The notes beneath the pieces are model-generated. The model had not been told where the DNA came from. It made no database searches and saw only the letters and a list, made by a program, of their open reading frames with translations. Positions 6,448 through 12,995 of a stretch of DNA of 13,729 nucleotides are shown here, piece by piece. The translations under genes and the position numbers were made by a program. The DNA is from Oscillospiraceae bacterium (GTDB lineage: Bacteria; Bacillota; Clostridia; Oscillospirales; Acutalibacteraceae), in the NCBI GenBank assembly GCA_031283835.1, contig JAITBA010000025.1:1-13729 (forward strand). The letters are read 5' to 3'. How positions within the stretch are numbered: the first letter of the stretch is position 1; each line of letters starts with the position of its first letter.

Positions 6448-7462
6448 CAAAACCAACCAGCCGCCCGCCGGCGCGCCCCACGAAGACGACGTGGTTCTCA
6501 GCACGCGTGTGCGCTTGGCACGCAACCTGCGCGATTTCCCCTTTCCCGCCCGGCTCAGCGCCGAAGGCCGCCAAAAAGTCGCCGCCCAGGTGCGCGCGGC
6601 CGCAGCCGCGGCGGAGGACGCTATCGGCCCTCTGCAGTGGATCGACATGGCGCGGCTGCCCCGGGTCAAAGCCATCTCCATGGCCGAGCGGCGCGTCATC
6701 AGCGCGGAATTTGCCTGTCAATCTCCCCAAAGCGCCTTGCTGCTGCGCAACGACGAAGCCCTGAGCATCATGCTCTGCGAAGAAGATCATCTGCGCATTC
6801 AGGCCCTGTGTCCGGGGCTGGCGCTCAGTGCCGCCTTTGCCCTGGCCGACGCCGCCGACACCGCCCTGGGCAAGCACCTTGCCTACGCCTTCGACGATCA
6901 TCTGGGCTACCTCACCCAGTGCCCCACAAATTTGGGCACCGCCATGCGCGCTTCTGTGCTGCTGCACCTGCCCGCGCTGGCCGCCCTGGGCCGCGTGGCC
7001 CGTTTGAGCGAAAGCATCAGCAAGCTGGGTCTCACCATCCGCGGGGCCTTTGGCGAAGGCAGCGACGCCGAAGGCGCTCTGTTCCAGCTGAGCAACCAAG
7101 TCACCCTGGGCATCACCGAATCCCAGGCCCTCGAAAATTTGCAGGCCCTCACCCTGCAAATCGCCGAGCAAGAAAGACGCGCCCGCGCCGACGCACTCAA
7201 AGACCCCCAGTGGGAAAACAAAGTCTGGCGCGCCTACGGCATCCTCAAATACGCCCGTTTTCTCGAGAGCGGCGACGCGCTCAAACTGTTGTCCTACGTC
7301 CGCATGGGCGCGGCGGGCGGCCTGCTGCCGGTCTCCCCCGCCGTGGTCAGCACCCTCATGACCGCCCTCCAGCCCGCCACCCTCGCCCTGTCCCGCGCCG
7401 CCGACGACCCCGCCACCCGCGACCTCGCGCGCGCCGAGATGATCCGGGAAGCACTATCATAG
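6437..7462 (+). CDS. mcsB: Protein-arginine kinase McsB
   Basis: The 341-residue product is a phosphagen-kinase-fold protein that phosphorylates arginine side chains and marks proteins for ClpCP. Visible motifs are STRVRLARN (22-30, phosphate-binding arginines), CEEDHLRIQ (114-122), TQCPTNLGTAMRAS (160-173) with the reactive cysteine C162, and RGAFGEGSDAEGALFQLSNQ (202-221) followed by VTLG. The C-terminal part has TRDLARAEMIRE (327-338), resembling the phosphoarginine-binding allosteric region of McsB. The start at 6437 is fixed by AAGGAGG at 6422-6428 and by the conserved N-terminus. A longer open frame upstream is only the shadow of mcsA. A cysteine (C114) stands where many McsB proteins have asparagine before EEDH, a minor deviation. 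Confidence 0.96.
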   Translation: MPHDKTNQPPAGAPHEDDVVLSTRVRLARNLRDFPFPARLSAEGRQKVAAQVRAAAAAAEDAIGPLQWIDMARLPRVKAISMAERRVISAEFACQSPQSALLLRNDEALSIMLCEEDHLRIQALCPGLALSAAFALADAADTALGKHLAYAFDDHLGYLTQCPTNLGTAMRASVLLHLPALAALGRVARLSESISKLGLTIRGAFGEGSDAEGALFQLSNQVTLGITESQALENLQALTLQIAEQERRARADALKDPQWENKVWRAYGILKYARFLESGDALKLLSYVRMGAAGGLLPVSPAVVSTLMTALQPATLALSRAADDPATRDLARAEMIREALS

Positions 7463-7470
7463 CCGCCCCT

Positions 7471-7582
7471 TTCCCTCGCGTTTAAAAACCCTGCGTTCAT
7501 ATGTCCTTCCCCTCGCATTTAAAAACCCTGCGTTAAGTCGCATTTCCCCGCGCATTAAAAATTTCCCTGCGTTAAGTCGCAT
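7471..7582. repeat. Three imperfect tandem repeats of about 36-37 bp between mcsB and clpC
   Basis: The units begin at 7471, 7507 and 7544. Each runs TTCCC(C)TCGCRTTTAAAAACCCTGCGTT or a close variant, and units 2 and 3 continue with AAGTCGCAT. Unit 3 is slightly diverged (CGCGCATTAAAAATTTCCC). Units 2 and 3 contain TGCG-TTAAGT-CGCA hairpins (7529-7542 and 7568-7581), and CGCA/TGCG tetramers alternate along the array, so several pairings are possible. The array fills most of the 149-base mcsB-clpC gap. No long protein is encoded on either strand. It may be an intergenic repeat family, an mRNA-processing site or a regulatory leader for clpC. Confidence 0.8.
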
Positions 7583-7594
7583 CGAAAATAGTAT

Positions 7595-7602
7595 AAAAGG
7601 AG
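7595..7602 (+). promoter_or_regulatory. Ribosome binding site of clpC
   Basis: AAAAGGAG stands 9 bases before the clpC ATG. The preceding TATAAA (7592-7597) resembles a -10 box, but no -35 box is visible at the right distance, so I do not call a separate clpC promoter here. Confidence 0.75.
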
Positions 7603-7611
7603 CCTGATCCC

Positions 7612-10092
7612 ATGTCATCTTACCATTTCCGTGGCCTAACCGAGAAAGCAAACGAAGCCCTGAATTTATCCCTCCAGTTTGCCGAAGAGCTGGGGCATAC
7701 GTTTGTCGGCAGCGAACACCTCCTCGTCGGGCTGCTGCGCCAGGGCGACGGCGTGGCGCACGCGGTGCTGCAAGGGCGCAAGGTCAGCGAGCGCAAAATC
7801 GAGGACGCCATCCACGCCAACTACATGGCGGGCGCGCCCACGGTTTTGTCGCCCAGCGACTTCACGCCCCGCACCAAGCACGTGCTGGAGGCAGCGGCGT
7901 CCCTCGCCCGCTCCGGCGGCTCCATCGTTGGCACAGAGCACCTGCTGTTGGCGCTGCTGCAGGAGCGCGGCTGCGCGGCGGTCAGACTGCTGGGCCACCA
8001 AGACGTTTCCGTCCCCGAGCTGATCAACGATATTCACCGAACGCTCAAGGGCGGCAAGCCCGACGATGCAAGCGGTGCCTTCGAGCGCGAAACCGCCACC
8101 CCCACCCTCGACCAGTTTGGCCGAGATCTGACCAAAATGGCCGCCGAGCAACAGATTGACCCCGTGATTGGCCGCGACACCGAGATCGCCCGCGTCATGC
8201 AAATCCTCTGCCGCCGCACCAAAAACAACCCCGTGCTCATCGGCGAGCCCGGCGTGGGCAAAACCGCCGTGGCCGAAGGCCTTGCCCTGCGCATCGCTTC
8301 CAGCGAAGTTCCCGAGCCACTCCGCGGCAAACGCGTGTTTAGCCTCGATCTTACAGGCATGGTGGCGGGCACCAAATACCGCGGCGATTTTGAGGAACGC
8401 ATCAAAACCGCCCTGGACGAAGTGCAAAAGTCCAAAAACGTCATTCTTTTCATCGACGAATTGCATACGATCATTGGCGCGGGTGCCGCCGAGGGTGCCA
8501 CAGATGCCGCGAACATCCTAAAACCCAGCCTGGCACGGGGCGAAATGCAGGTGATTGGTGCCACCACCCTCGACGAATTCCGCAAGCATATTGAAAAAGA
8601 TGCCGCCCTGGCCCGCCGCTTTCAGCCCGTGCTGGTGGATGAACCCACCGAGGCCGAAACCATCGAAATCCTCCGCGGCCTGCGGGATAAATATGAGGCA
8701 CACCACAAAATCCGCATCACCGACGAAGCCATACGCGCCAGCGTAAAATTGGGTGCCCGCTATATCGGCGACCGCTTTTTGCCCGATAAAGCCATCGACC
8801 TTGTGGACGAGGCCGCCTCCCGCGTGCGTCTGCGCGCCTTCACCGCCCCGCCCGACGTGAAGGAAATTGAAAACCGCCTGCGGGAACTGGACGACGAAAA
8901 GAACGCCGCCATCCAAAGCGAAGATTTTCTCCGCGCGGCGAGCCTGCGCGACGAAGAGCGGCAATTACGCGAAGAACTCGAAAAGCGCAAAAGCGCCTGG
9001 CAAGGGCAAAGCGGCCAAATTGGCGGCGAGGTCACCGCCGAAGAAATCGCCCTCATCGTCTCGCAGTGGACAGGCGTCCCCTCCACGCAACTCACCCAAG
9101 AAGAAAGCGCGCGCCTGCTACACATGGAGGAGGAACTGCACCGCCGCATCGTCGGCCAAGACGAAGCCGTCACCGCCATTGCCAAGGCCCTCCGCCGGGG
9201 CCGCGCCGGCCTGAAGGATCCCAAGCGCCCCACAGGCTCCTTCCTCTTTTTGGGCCCCACGGGCGTTGGCAAAACAGAGCTAACCAAGGCCCTGGCCGCC
9301 GCCATGTTCGGCGACGAAAACGCCATGGTGCGGCTCGATATGTCCGAATACATGGAAAAGCACACCGTCAGCCGCCTGGTCGGCTCCCCTCCCGGCTACG
9401 TCGGCTACAACGAGGGCGGCCAGCTCACCGAGCAGGTGCGCCGCAAGCCCTACTGCGTGGTGCTCTTTGACGAAATCGAAAAAGCCCACCCCGACGTGTT
9501 CCACCTCCTGCTCCAAATCCTCGAAGACGGCCGCCTAACCGACGCGCAAGGCCGCGTGGTCGATTTTAAAAACTGCATCGTCATCATGACCTCAAACCTG
9601 GGCGCAAAGCTCATCACCAAACAAACCGGCGGCCTGGGCTTTGGCACCGGCGACGAAAACGGCGGCGTGCAAAGCCAAGAAAAAATCAAAGATGCCGTCA
9701 TGGGCGAGCTAAAAAAAGCCTTGCGCCCCGAATTCCTCAACCGCGTTGACGATATCATCGTCTTCCACCAGCTCACCCACGCCCAAATCGAGCAGATCTG
9801 CGTGCGCATGCTTGCCCAGGTGGGTCAGCGCCTGCGCGAGCGCGAGATCAACGTGCGCTTCGACGCAAGCCTCACCGCCAAAATGGCCGACGCGGGCTTC
9901 GACCCCATCTTCGGCGCGCGTCCGCTTCGCCGCGCCATCCAAACCAAAATCGAAGATCTCCTCAGCGAAAAACTCCTCGACGGCACTGTCTTGCCCGGCA
10001 AAACCTATGTCTGCAAAACAGAAGACGACACCATCGTCGTGGCCCCCGAAGATTCCCCCGAAGCACCCTCCGAAGCCCCCCCCGAAGAATAA
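7612..10092 (+). CDS. clpC: AAA+ unfoldase ClpC (Hsp100), partner of ClpP
   Basis: The 826-residue product is of full ClpC length. The N-domain has two Clp_N repeats (about 1-145) with FVGSEHLL (E35) and IVGTEHLL (E109); these glutamates correspond to the phosphoarginine-binding sites of Bacillus ClpC. D1 has Walker A GEPGVGKT (211-218) and Walker B VILFIDE (277-283). A middle domain (about 410-465) carries a UVR motif, AIQSEDFLRAASLRDEERQL (433-452). D2 has Walker A GPTGVGKT (548-555) and Walker B VVLFDE (616-621). The ClpP-docking loop is GGLGFG (673-678) and the sensor-2 region is FGARPLRRAIQ (767-777). The protein ends in an acidic, proline-rich tail (about 812-826). It unfolds McsB-marked proteins for ClpP and is the last gene of the CtsR-controlled operon, followed by a strong terminator. 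ClpE is excluded because the N-terminal zinc finger is absent. Confidence 0.97.
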   Translation: MSSYHFRGLTEKANEALNLSLQFAEELGHTFVGSEHLLVGLLRQGDGVAHAVLQGRKVSERKIEDAIHANYMAGAPTVLSPSDFTPRTKHVLEAAASLARSGGSIVGTEHLLLALLQERGCAAVRLLGHQDVSVPELINDIHRTLKGGKPDDASGAFERETATPTLDQFGRDLTKMAAEQQIDPVIGRDTEIARVMQILCRRTKNNPVLIGEPGVGKTAVAEGLALRIASSEVPEPLRGKRVFSLDLTGMVAGTKYRGDFEERIKTALDEVQKSKNVILFIDELHTIIGAGAAEGATDAANILKPSLARGEMQVIGATTLDEFRKHIEKDAALARRFQPVLVDEPTEAETIEILRGLRDKYEAHHKIRITDEAIRASVKLGARYIGDRFLPDKAIDLVDEAASRVRLRAFTAPPDVKEIENRLRELDDEKNAAIQSEDFLRAASLRDEERQLREELEKRKSAWQGQSGQIGGEVTAEEIALIVSQWTGVPSTQLTQEESARLLHMEEELHRRIVGQDEAVTAIAKALRRGRAGLKDPKRPTGSFLFLGPTGVGKTELTKALAAAMFGDENAMVRLDMSEYMEKHTVSRLVGSPPGYVGYNEGGQLTEQVRRKPYCVVLFDEIEKAHPDVFHLLLQILEDGRLTDAQGRVVDFKNCIVIMTSNLGAKLITKQTGGLGFGTGDENGGVQSQEKIKDAVMGELKKALRPEFLNRVDDIIVFHQLTHAQIEQICVRMLAQVGQRLREREINVRFDASLTAKMADAGFDPIFGARPLRRAIQTKIEDLLSEKLLDGTVLPGKTYVCKTEDDTIVVAPEDSPEAPSEAPPEE

Positions 10093-10126
10093 CTTCGCCC
10101 CGCATGCCCCATAAAAAACATTACAA

Positions 10127-10170
10127 ACAAGCAAACCCCCGTCAAAAACGACGGGGGCGCTTGTTTTTTT
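10127..10170 (+). terminator. Rho-independent terminator of the ctsR-clpC operon
   Basis: ACAAGC, AAA, CCCCCGTC, loop AAAAAC, GACGGGGG, C, GCTTGT is a long GC-rich stem followed directly by seven Ts (10164-10170). It begins 35 bases after the clpC stop. Read from the other strand the same stem is followed by a weaker T-rich stretch (TTTGTAATGTTTTTT), so it might also stop transcripts from the minus-strand promoter at 10301-10329. Confidence 0.95.
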
Positions 10171-10294
10171 AACGTCCTTTGTTTTGCTCGTCCATGCTTT
10201 TGATTGGCCTTTACACCGCACTTCCAACGCTTTCACGTCCCGCGCTTGCAACAAAGGTTTGCACGGCAAAGTGCATTGCCTTCGTGTTGGGCGC
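10127..10294 (-). ncRNA. Candidate small RNA transcribed toward the clpC terminator
   Basis: A good minus-strand promoter (10301-10329) would start a transcript near 10294 that runs about 168 bases to the bidirectional-looking hairpin at 10127-10164. The RNA could fold: AACAAAGG at 10250-10257 (plus-strand reading) is complementary to CCTTTGTT at 10176-10183, giving an 8-bp stem around about 66 bases. Two 5-bp pairings (TGCAC/GTGCA and GGCAA/TTGCC, 10260-10280) interleave near the 5' end and exclude each other. The only reading frames are very short: 21 codons starting at 10276 with a poor ribosome site, and 8 codons further on. I do not recognise SRP RNA, RNase P, tmRNA or a riboswitch. The promoter is the strongest evidence and the RNA itself is inference. 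Confidence 0.35.
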
Positions 10295-10300
10295 ATACCT

Positions 10301-10329
10301 ATCATAACAGGTTGGCAGTACGCCGTCAA
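10301..10329 (-). promoter_or_regulatory. Sigma-A promoter facing the clpC terminator
   Basis: On the minus strand, TTGACG (10324-10329), a 17-base spacer and TATGAT (10301-10306) match consensus at five of six positions in each box. No annotated gene lies downstream of it before the clpC terminator, so it points to an unannotated transcript of roughly 165 bases or to antisense transcription into clpC. Confidence 0.65.
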
Positions 10330-10375
10330 TCGGTTTCGGTGCCTTCCCTCTCTTTTTTAACGCAAAAAAAACCGG

Positions 10376-10394
10376 ATTGGTAGTAAATACCAAT
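10376..10394. promoter_or_regulatory. Perfect 7-bp palindrome, possible operator
   Basis: ATTGGTA-GTAAA-TACCAAT has perfect 7-base arms around a 5-base centre. It lies about 47 bases upstream of the minus-strand promoter at 10301-10329 and about 118 bases before the small gene at 10513, so it sits between two outward-facing units. It could bind a dimeric repressor. On the minus strand it is followed by CCGG and eight Ts, so a weak AT-rich terminator is the alternative reading. Confidence 0.4.
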
Positions 10395-10512
10395 TTTTAT
10401 TTGCTCCGCAGGAAAATTTATAAAGTGCGTAGTAAAAAATTGGGATTGCGAATGCGGGCGTTCTGTTTGCAAAAAATAGAGTCACTTCACCACAAGAAAG
10501 GGAGTATCACAC

Positions 10513-10743
10513 ATGGCCTTATGCAACCGCTTCCGCCGATGGCGCAAAAATCAACAGCGCAGCGCGGCGGCGCGCAAGCTGCACAAGCAGTGGTGGGAAA
10601 CCGCTGCCGCGTTCCCCGACGACGAGTTATTCTACGACCCTGCCGAGGACGCCGACCCTTGCGATGCCTTCGATCCCGGCGGCAGCTACACCGGCAACCC
10701 CGTCGGCGGCGGCAAACCCGAGCAAGACGCGGACGACCTCTGA
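10513..10743 (+). CDS. Orphan 76-residue small protein, basic head and acidic tail
   Basis: The ORF has a good ribosome site, AAAGGGAG, about 8 bases before the ATG, and GC-rich codon use like its neighbours. Residues 1-29 are strongly basic (RFRRWRKNQQRSAAARKLHK near 6-25), and residues 36-76 are acidic and rich in Asp, Gly and Pro (DDELFYDPAEDADP). It has no signal peptide, no membrane segment and no paired-cysteine motif (only C4 and C49). I do not recognise a family. It ends 30 bases from the convergent folA stop, with no clear terminator between them. A soluble, partly disordered protein is likely. A nucleic-acid or protein-binding role is only a guess. Confidence 0.6.
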   Translation: MALCNRFRRWRKNQQRSAAARKLHKQWWETAAAFPDDELFYDPAEDADPCDAFDPGGSYTGNPVGGGKPEQDADDL

Positions 10744-10773
10744 TTCTCAACCCGTTTCCGCAAAAAACCCATA

Positions 10774-11265
10774 CTAAACATCGCACGCCCTGCACGCTAC
10801 CGCTTCCACAAACCGGTACCGCAAGCCCTGCTCCTCCCTCCAGGGGCCACGGCGCACACATTGCCAGTCCGGCGCGGCCTCCAGGTTGGGGCAAAACACG
10901 TCCGCCCCGGCAATGCGCACATCCACCCGCGTCACCAGCGCCCGCGTGCAGCGTGGCAGCAGCAACGCAAAAATTTCGCCCCCGCCAATCACAAAAGCGT
11001 CTTCCGGCAGTTCCGCTAGCAAACTCGCCGCGGTGCCGCGCAGCACCTCAACCCCCGCCGGCAAAAATCCCGCATCGCGCGATAGCACAATGTGCGCCCG
11101 CCCGGGCAGCAGCCCCGGCAAGCTCTCAAAGGTTTTGCGGCCCATCACCAGCGTGTGCCCCATGGTGGCAGCCCGAAAGTGCGCCAGATCGCCGGGCAGC
11201 CGCCACGGCAGCGCCCCTGCCCGGCCAATCGCCCACGCCCGGTCCGTCGCCGCGATCAATGTCAT
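10774..11265 (-). CDS. folA: Dihydrofolate reductase
   Basis: The 163-residue product reduces dihydrofolate to tetrahydrofolate with NADPH. Signature regions in order are WAIGRAGALPWRLPGDLAHF (11-30) with catalytic D26, VMGRKTFESLPG (40-51) which binds the cofactor, HIVLSRD (58-64), and VIGGGEIFALLLP (92-104) with the glycine turn of the NADPH site, then ADVFCP (121-126). The length is normal. The ATG at 11265 is fixed by AAAGGAG 8 bases upstream and by the conserved MTLIAATD start. The open frame extends 18 codons further upstream without support. It lies 83 bases downstream of the FGGY kinase on the same strand with no promoter seen, so co-transcription is likely. No thyA is visible next to it, although folA and thyA are often neighbours. 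Confidence 0.95.
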   Translation of the reverse strand: MTLIAATDRAWAIGRAGALPWRLPGDLAHFRAATMGHTLVMGRKTFESLPGLLPGRAHIVLSRDAGFLPAGVEVLRGTAASLLAELPEDAFVIGGGEIFALLLPRCTRALVTRVDVRIAGADVFCPNLEAAPDWQCVRRGPWREEQGLRYRFVEAVACRACDV

Positions 11266-11273
11266 TTTTCGCG

Positions 11274-11280
11274 CTCCTTT
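11274..11280 (-). promoter_or_regulatory. Ribosome binding site that sets the folA start
   Basis: AAAGGAG on the minus strand lies 8 bases before the ATG at 11265. It supports this start over the longer in-frame ATG at 11319. Confidence 0.8.
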
Positions 11281-11331
11281 GCATGGCACACAGCTTCTCC
11301 TATTGCCAAAAAAATTCAAAGTTATCGCTCG

Positions 11332-11356
11332 CGTTATTGCACAACACGTTATTGCA
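11332..11356. repeat. Short direct repeat at the kinase stop codon
   Basis: CGTTATTGCA occurs at 11332-11341 and again at 11347-11356, with a 15-base period. The second copy covers the kinase stop codon. It may be chance or a small local duplication in the kinase-folA gap. Confidence 0.4.
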
Positions 11357-12872
11357 TGTGTGCAACGGCAGCCCGCTCAATCTCCAGGCCCGTTTTATAA
11401 CGCTCCATGTAGGAATCGAAGGCGGCGACTTCTTCGGCCGCGGGCGCGGCGCAGGTGCTTGCCGCTTGCGCAAACACCCTTTGCGTCATATAATCGCTTA
11501 GCGCTTCGCCCTCGCTTTTTTGCGCAAGGTAGGCCGCCAACACGGCAATGCCCCACGCGCCGCCCTCGCCCGCGGATTCCATCACATACACAGGCGCGCC
11601 CAATGCCGCCGCAAGCAGCTGCTGCACCACCCCGGGCGTTTTAAACAGCCCGCCATGCCCCGACAAGCGATCAATCCGAATGTTTTCTTTTTCAATGAGG
11701 ATGTCCATGCCAATGCGCAGCGAAGCGATTGCCGAAAACAGCAAGCTGCGCGAAAAATTTGCCAGGCTCAGCCGGCTGCCGGGCATTCTGGCAAGCAGGG
11801 GCCTTCCTTCCGCAAGGCCCACCACGTGCTCGCCCGAAAGGTAGTTATAGGACAGCAGACCGCCGCAATCCGGGTCGGCCTGCCGCGCGGCACAAAAAAG
11901 ATGGTCATAAAGATCGGCCTCAACGCCAAACGCCTGCAGCAATTCGCCAAACAGCCGCACCCACGCGTCAATATCCGAAGAGCAGTTGTTGCAGTGCGCC
12001 ATAGCCACCGGCTTGCCGCAGGGCGTTGCAATCAGGTCAATCTCGGGGTAAGCGCCGGATAACGGCTGTTCGAGAACAACCATCGCAAAAATCGACGTGC
12101 CCGCCGAAACATTTCCCGTGCGCGCCGCCACGCTGTTGTTTGCCACCATGCCGGTGCCCGCGTCGCCCTCCGGCGGGCAAAACAAAACGCCCGCCCGCAG
12201 CTTTCCCGATGGATCCAGCAACCGGGCGCCCTCTTCGGTCAGGCTGCCCGCGCGCGCGCCCGCCTGCAGCACCTCCGGCAAAAGCGTTGCAATCCGCAGG
12301 CCGCTCATGGCGTCGAACGCGTTCGCCATCTCCGCGTCAAAAGTGCCGGTGGCGCTGTCAATCGGGAACATCCCCGACGCGTCGCCAACGCCCAAGACCT
12401 TTCGTCCCGTCAGCTTCCAGTGCACATAGCCCGAAAGCGTGGTTAAAAACGCAATCTCTTTCACATGCGGCTCGCCGTTCAACACCGCCTGATACAAGTG
12501 CGCGGCACTCCACCGCTGGGGTATGTTGACGCCCAGGCGCGCCAGCAGCGCCGCCGATGCCGGTGCCGTCATGGTGTTGCGCCAGGTCCGAAACGCCGCA
12601 AGCGGGTTGCCTTGCGCGTCAAAGGGCAAATACCCATGCATCATGGCCGAAATGCCAATGCAACCAATCGCGGGCTCCGCGCCATAATCCGCCAGCAGCG
12701 CTCGATACGCCGCCTGCAACCCCTGCCAAACGTCCTCCAGATGATAGGTCCAAATGCCGTTCTCCAGCCGGTTTTCCCAATTAAAACCACCTGTGGCAAG
12801 CGTTCTGTGTGCCTCGTCAATCAAAACCGCCTTTATCCGCGTGGAGCCAAGCTCAATGCCCAGAAATTGCAT
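11349..12872 (-). CDS. FGGY-family carbohydrate kinase, substrate unknown
   Basis: The 507-residue product phosphorylates a sugar or polyol with ATP, judging by the FGGY fold. Visible are the N-terminal phosphate-binding loop GIELGSTRIKAVLID (5-19), ISAMMHGYLPFD (74-85), FRTWRNT (94-100), LTTLSGYVHWKLTG (143-156), PPEGDAGTG (233-241) with D237 as the likely catalytic base, SAGTSIF (256-262), and the adenosine region LSGHGGLFKTPG (403-414) with GEGGAWG (435-441). It resembles the xylulokinase and ribulokinase branch, but TWRNT replaces the usual WxDxR-type substrate motif, so I do not name the sugar. The ATG at 12872 follows AAAAGGGGAGG. The 39 codons upstream cross the promoter and are excluded. 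No transporter or isomerase gene is adjacent within the window to reveal the substrate. Confidence 0.88.
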   Translation of the reverse strand: MQFLGIELGSTRIKAVLIDEAHRTLATGGFNWENRLENGIWTYHLEDVWQGLQAAYRALLADYGAEPAIGCIGISAMMHGYLPFDAQGNPLAAFRTWRNTMTAPASAALLARLGVNIPQRWSAAHLYQAVLNGEPHVKEIAFLTTLSGYVHWKLTGRKVLGVGDASGMFPIDSATGTFDAEMANAFDAMSGLRIATLLPEVLQAGARAGSLTEEGARLLDPSGKLRAGVLFCPPEGDAGTGMVANNSVAARTGNVSAGTSIFAMVVLEQPLSGAYPEIDLIATPCGKPVAMAHCNNCSSDIDAWVRLFGELLQAFGVEADLYDHLFCAARQADPDCGGLLSYNYLSGEHVVGLAEGRPLLARMPGSRLSLANFSRSLLFSAIASLRIGMDILIEKENIRIDRLSGHGGLFKTPGVVQQLLAAALGAPVYVMESAGEGGAWGIAVLAAYLAQKSEGEALSDYMTQRVFAQAASTCAAPAAEEVAAFDSYMERYKTGLEIERAAVAHMQ

Positions 12873-12912
12873 GTCAAACCTCCCCTTTTGTTTTTGCAAA
12901 ATACGCGTTTTT

Positions 12913-12941
12913 ATTGTATCACATTTGACGCGCTTTGGCAA
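12913..12941 (-). promoter_or_regulatory. Sigma-A promoter of the FGGY kinase-folA unit
   Basis: On the minus strand, TTGCCA (12936-12941), a 17-base spacer and TACAAT (12913-12918). The predicted start of transcription is near 12906, giving a leader of about 33 bases before the kinase ATG, which carries AAAAGGGGAGG (12879-12889). Confidence 0.78.
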
Positions 12942-12956
12942 CCCAAAAAAATGCGC

Positions 12957-12987
12957 AAAAAAGCCCGGCGGCGGCGGGCGGCCGGGC
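12957..12987 (-). terminator. Leftward hairpin with T-tract between divergent promoters
   Basis: GCCCGGC (12963-12969) and GCCGGGC (12981-12987) form a perfect 7-bp GC stem with an 11-base loop. On the minus strand the stem is followed immediately by six Ts (12957-12962), the form of an intrinsic terminator. It lies between the tpiA -35 box and the kinase -35 box, where no leftward gene ends, so it may insulate the kinase promoter from leftward transcripts. Confidence 0.55.
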
Positions 12988-12995
12988 AAGGCCTG

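Larger units (their letters stand above)
10171..10512. other. Intergenic region without a convincing protein gene
   Basis: These 342 bases lie between the clpC terminator and the 76-residue small gene. They hold the minus-strand promoter with its candidate small RNA and the 7-bp palindrome at 10376-10394, each listed separately. A 60-codon open frame on the minus strand (10211-10393) has no ribosome site and crosses the promoter, so it is not called. A possible -10 box for the small gene, TATAAA at 10419-10424, lacks a good -35 box. Confidence 0.7.

Noticed and set aside
7471..7582. CRISPR array
   Set aside because: The units are imperfect, contiguous copies with no unique spacers between identical repeats, and no cas gene is present.
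7569..7597. Possible internal promoter of clpC (TATAAA at 7592)
   Set aside because: The sequence 17 bases upstream (GCGTTA) does not resemble a -35 box, and the TATAAA overlaps the ribosome binding site.
7294..7651. Two small minus-strand frames with repeated NAGFLNAR peptides
   Set aside because: The peptide repeats simply reflect the DNA tandem repeats at 7471-7582. Part of the frame is antisense to mcsB, and no ribosome site is present.
10260..10280. Known riboswitch such as a preQ1-type pseudoknot
   Set aside because: The order of pairings is pseudoknot-like, but the conserved bases of known classes are missing, and no relevant gene follows on the minus strand.
10211..10393. 60-codon minus-strand frame after clpC
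   Set aside because: It has no ribosome site and runs through the minus-strand promoter. The shorter 21-codon version starting at 10276 also lacks proper initiation signals.
10377..11501. 374-codon plus-strand frame across the small gene and folA
   Set aside because: It overlaps folA antisense and the better-initiated small gene in another frame, has a Pro/Arg-rich composition, and shows no domain.
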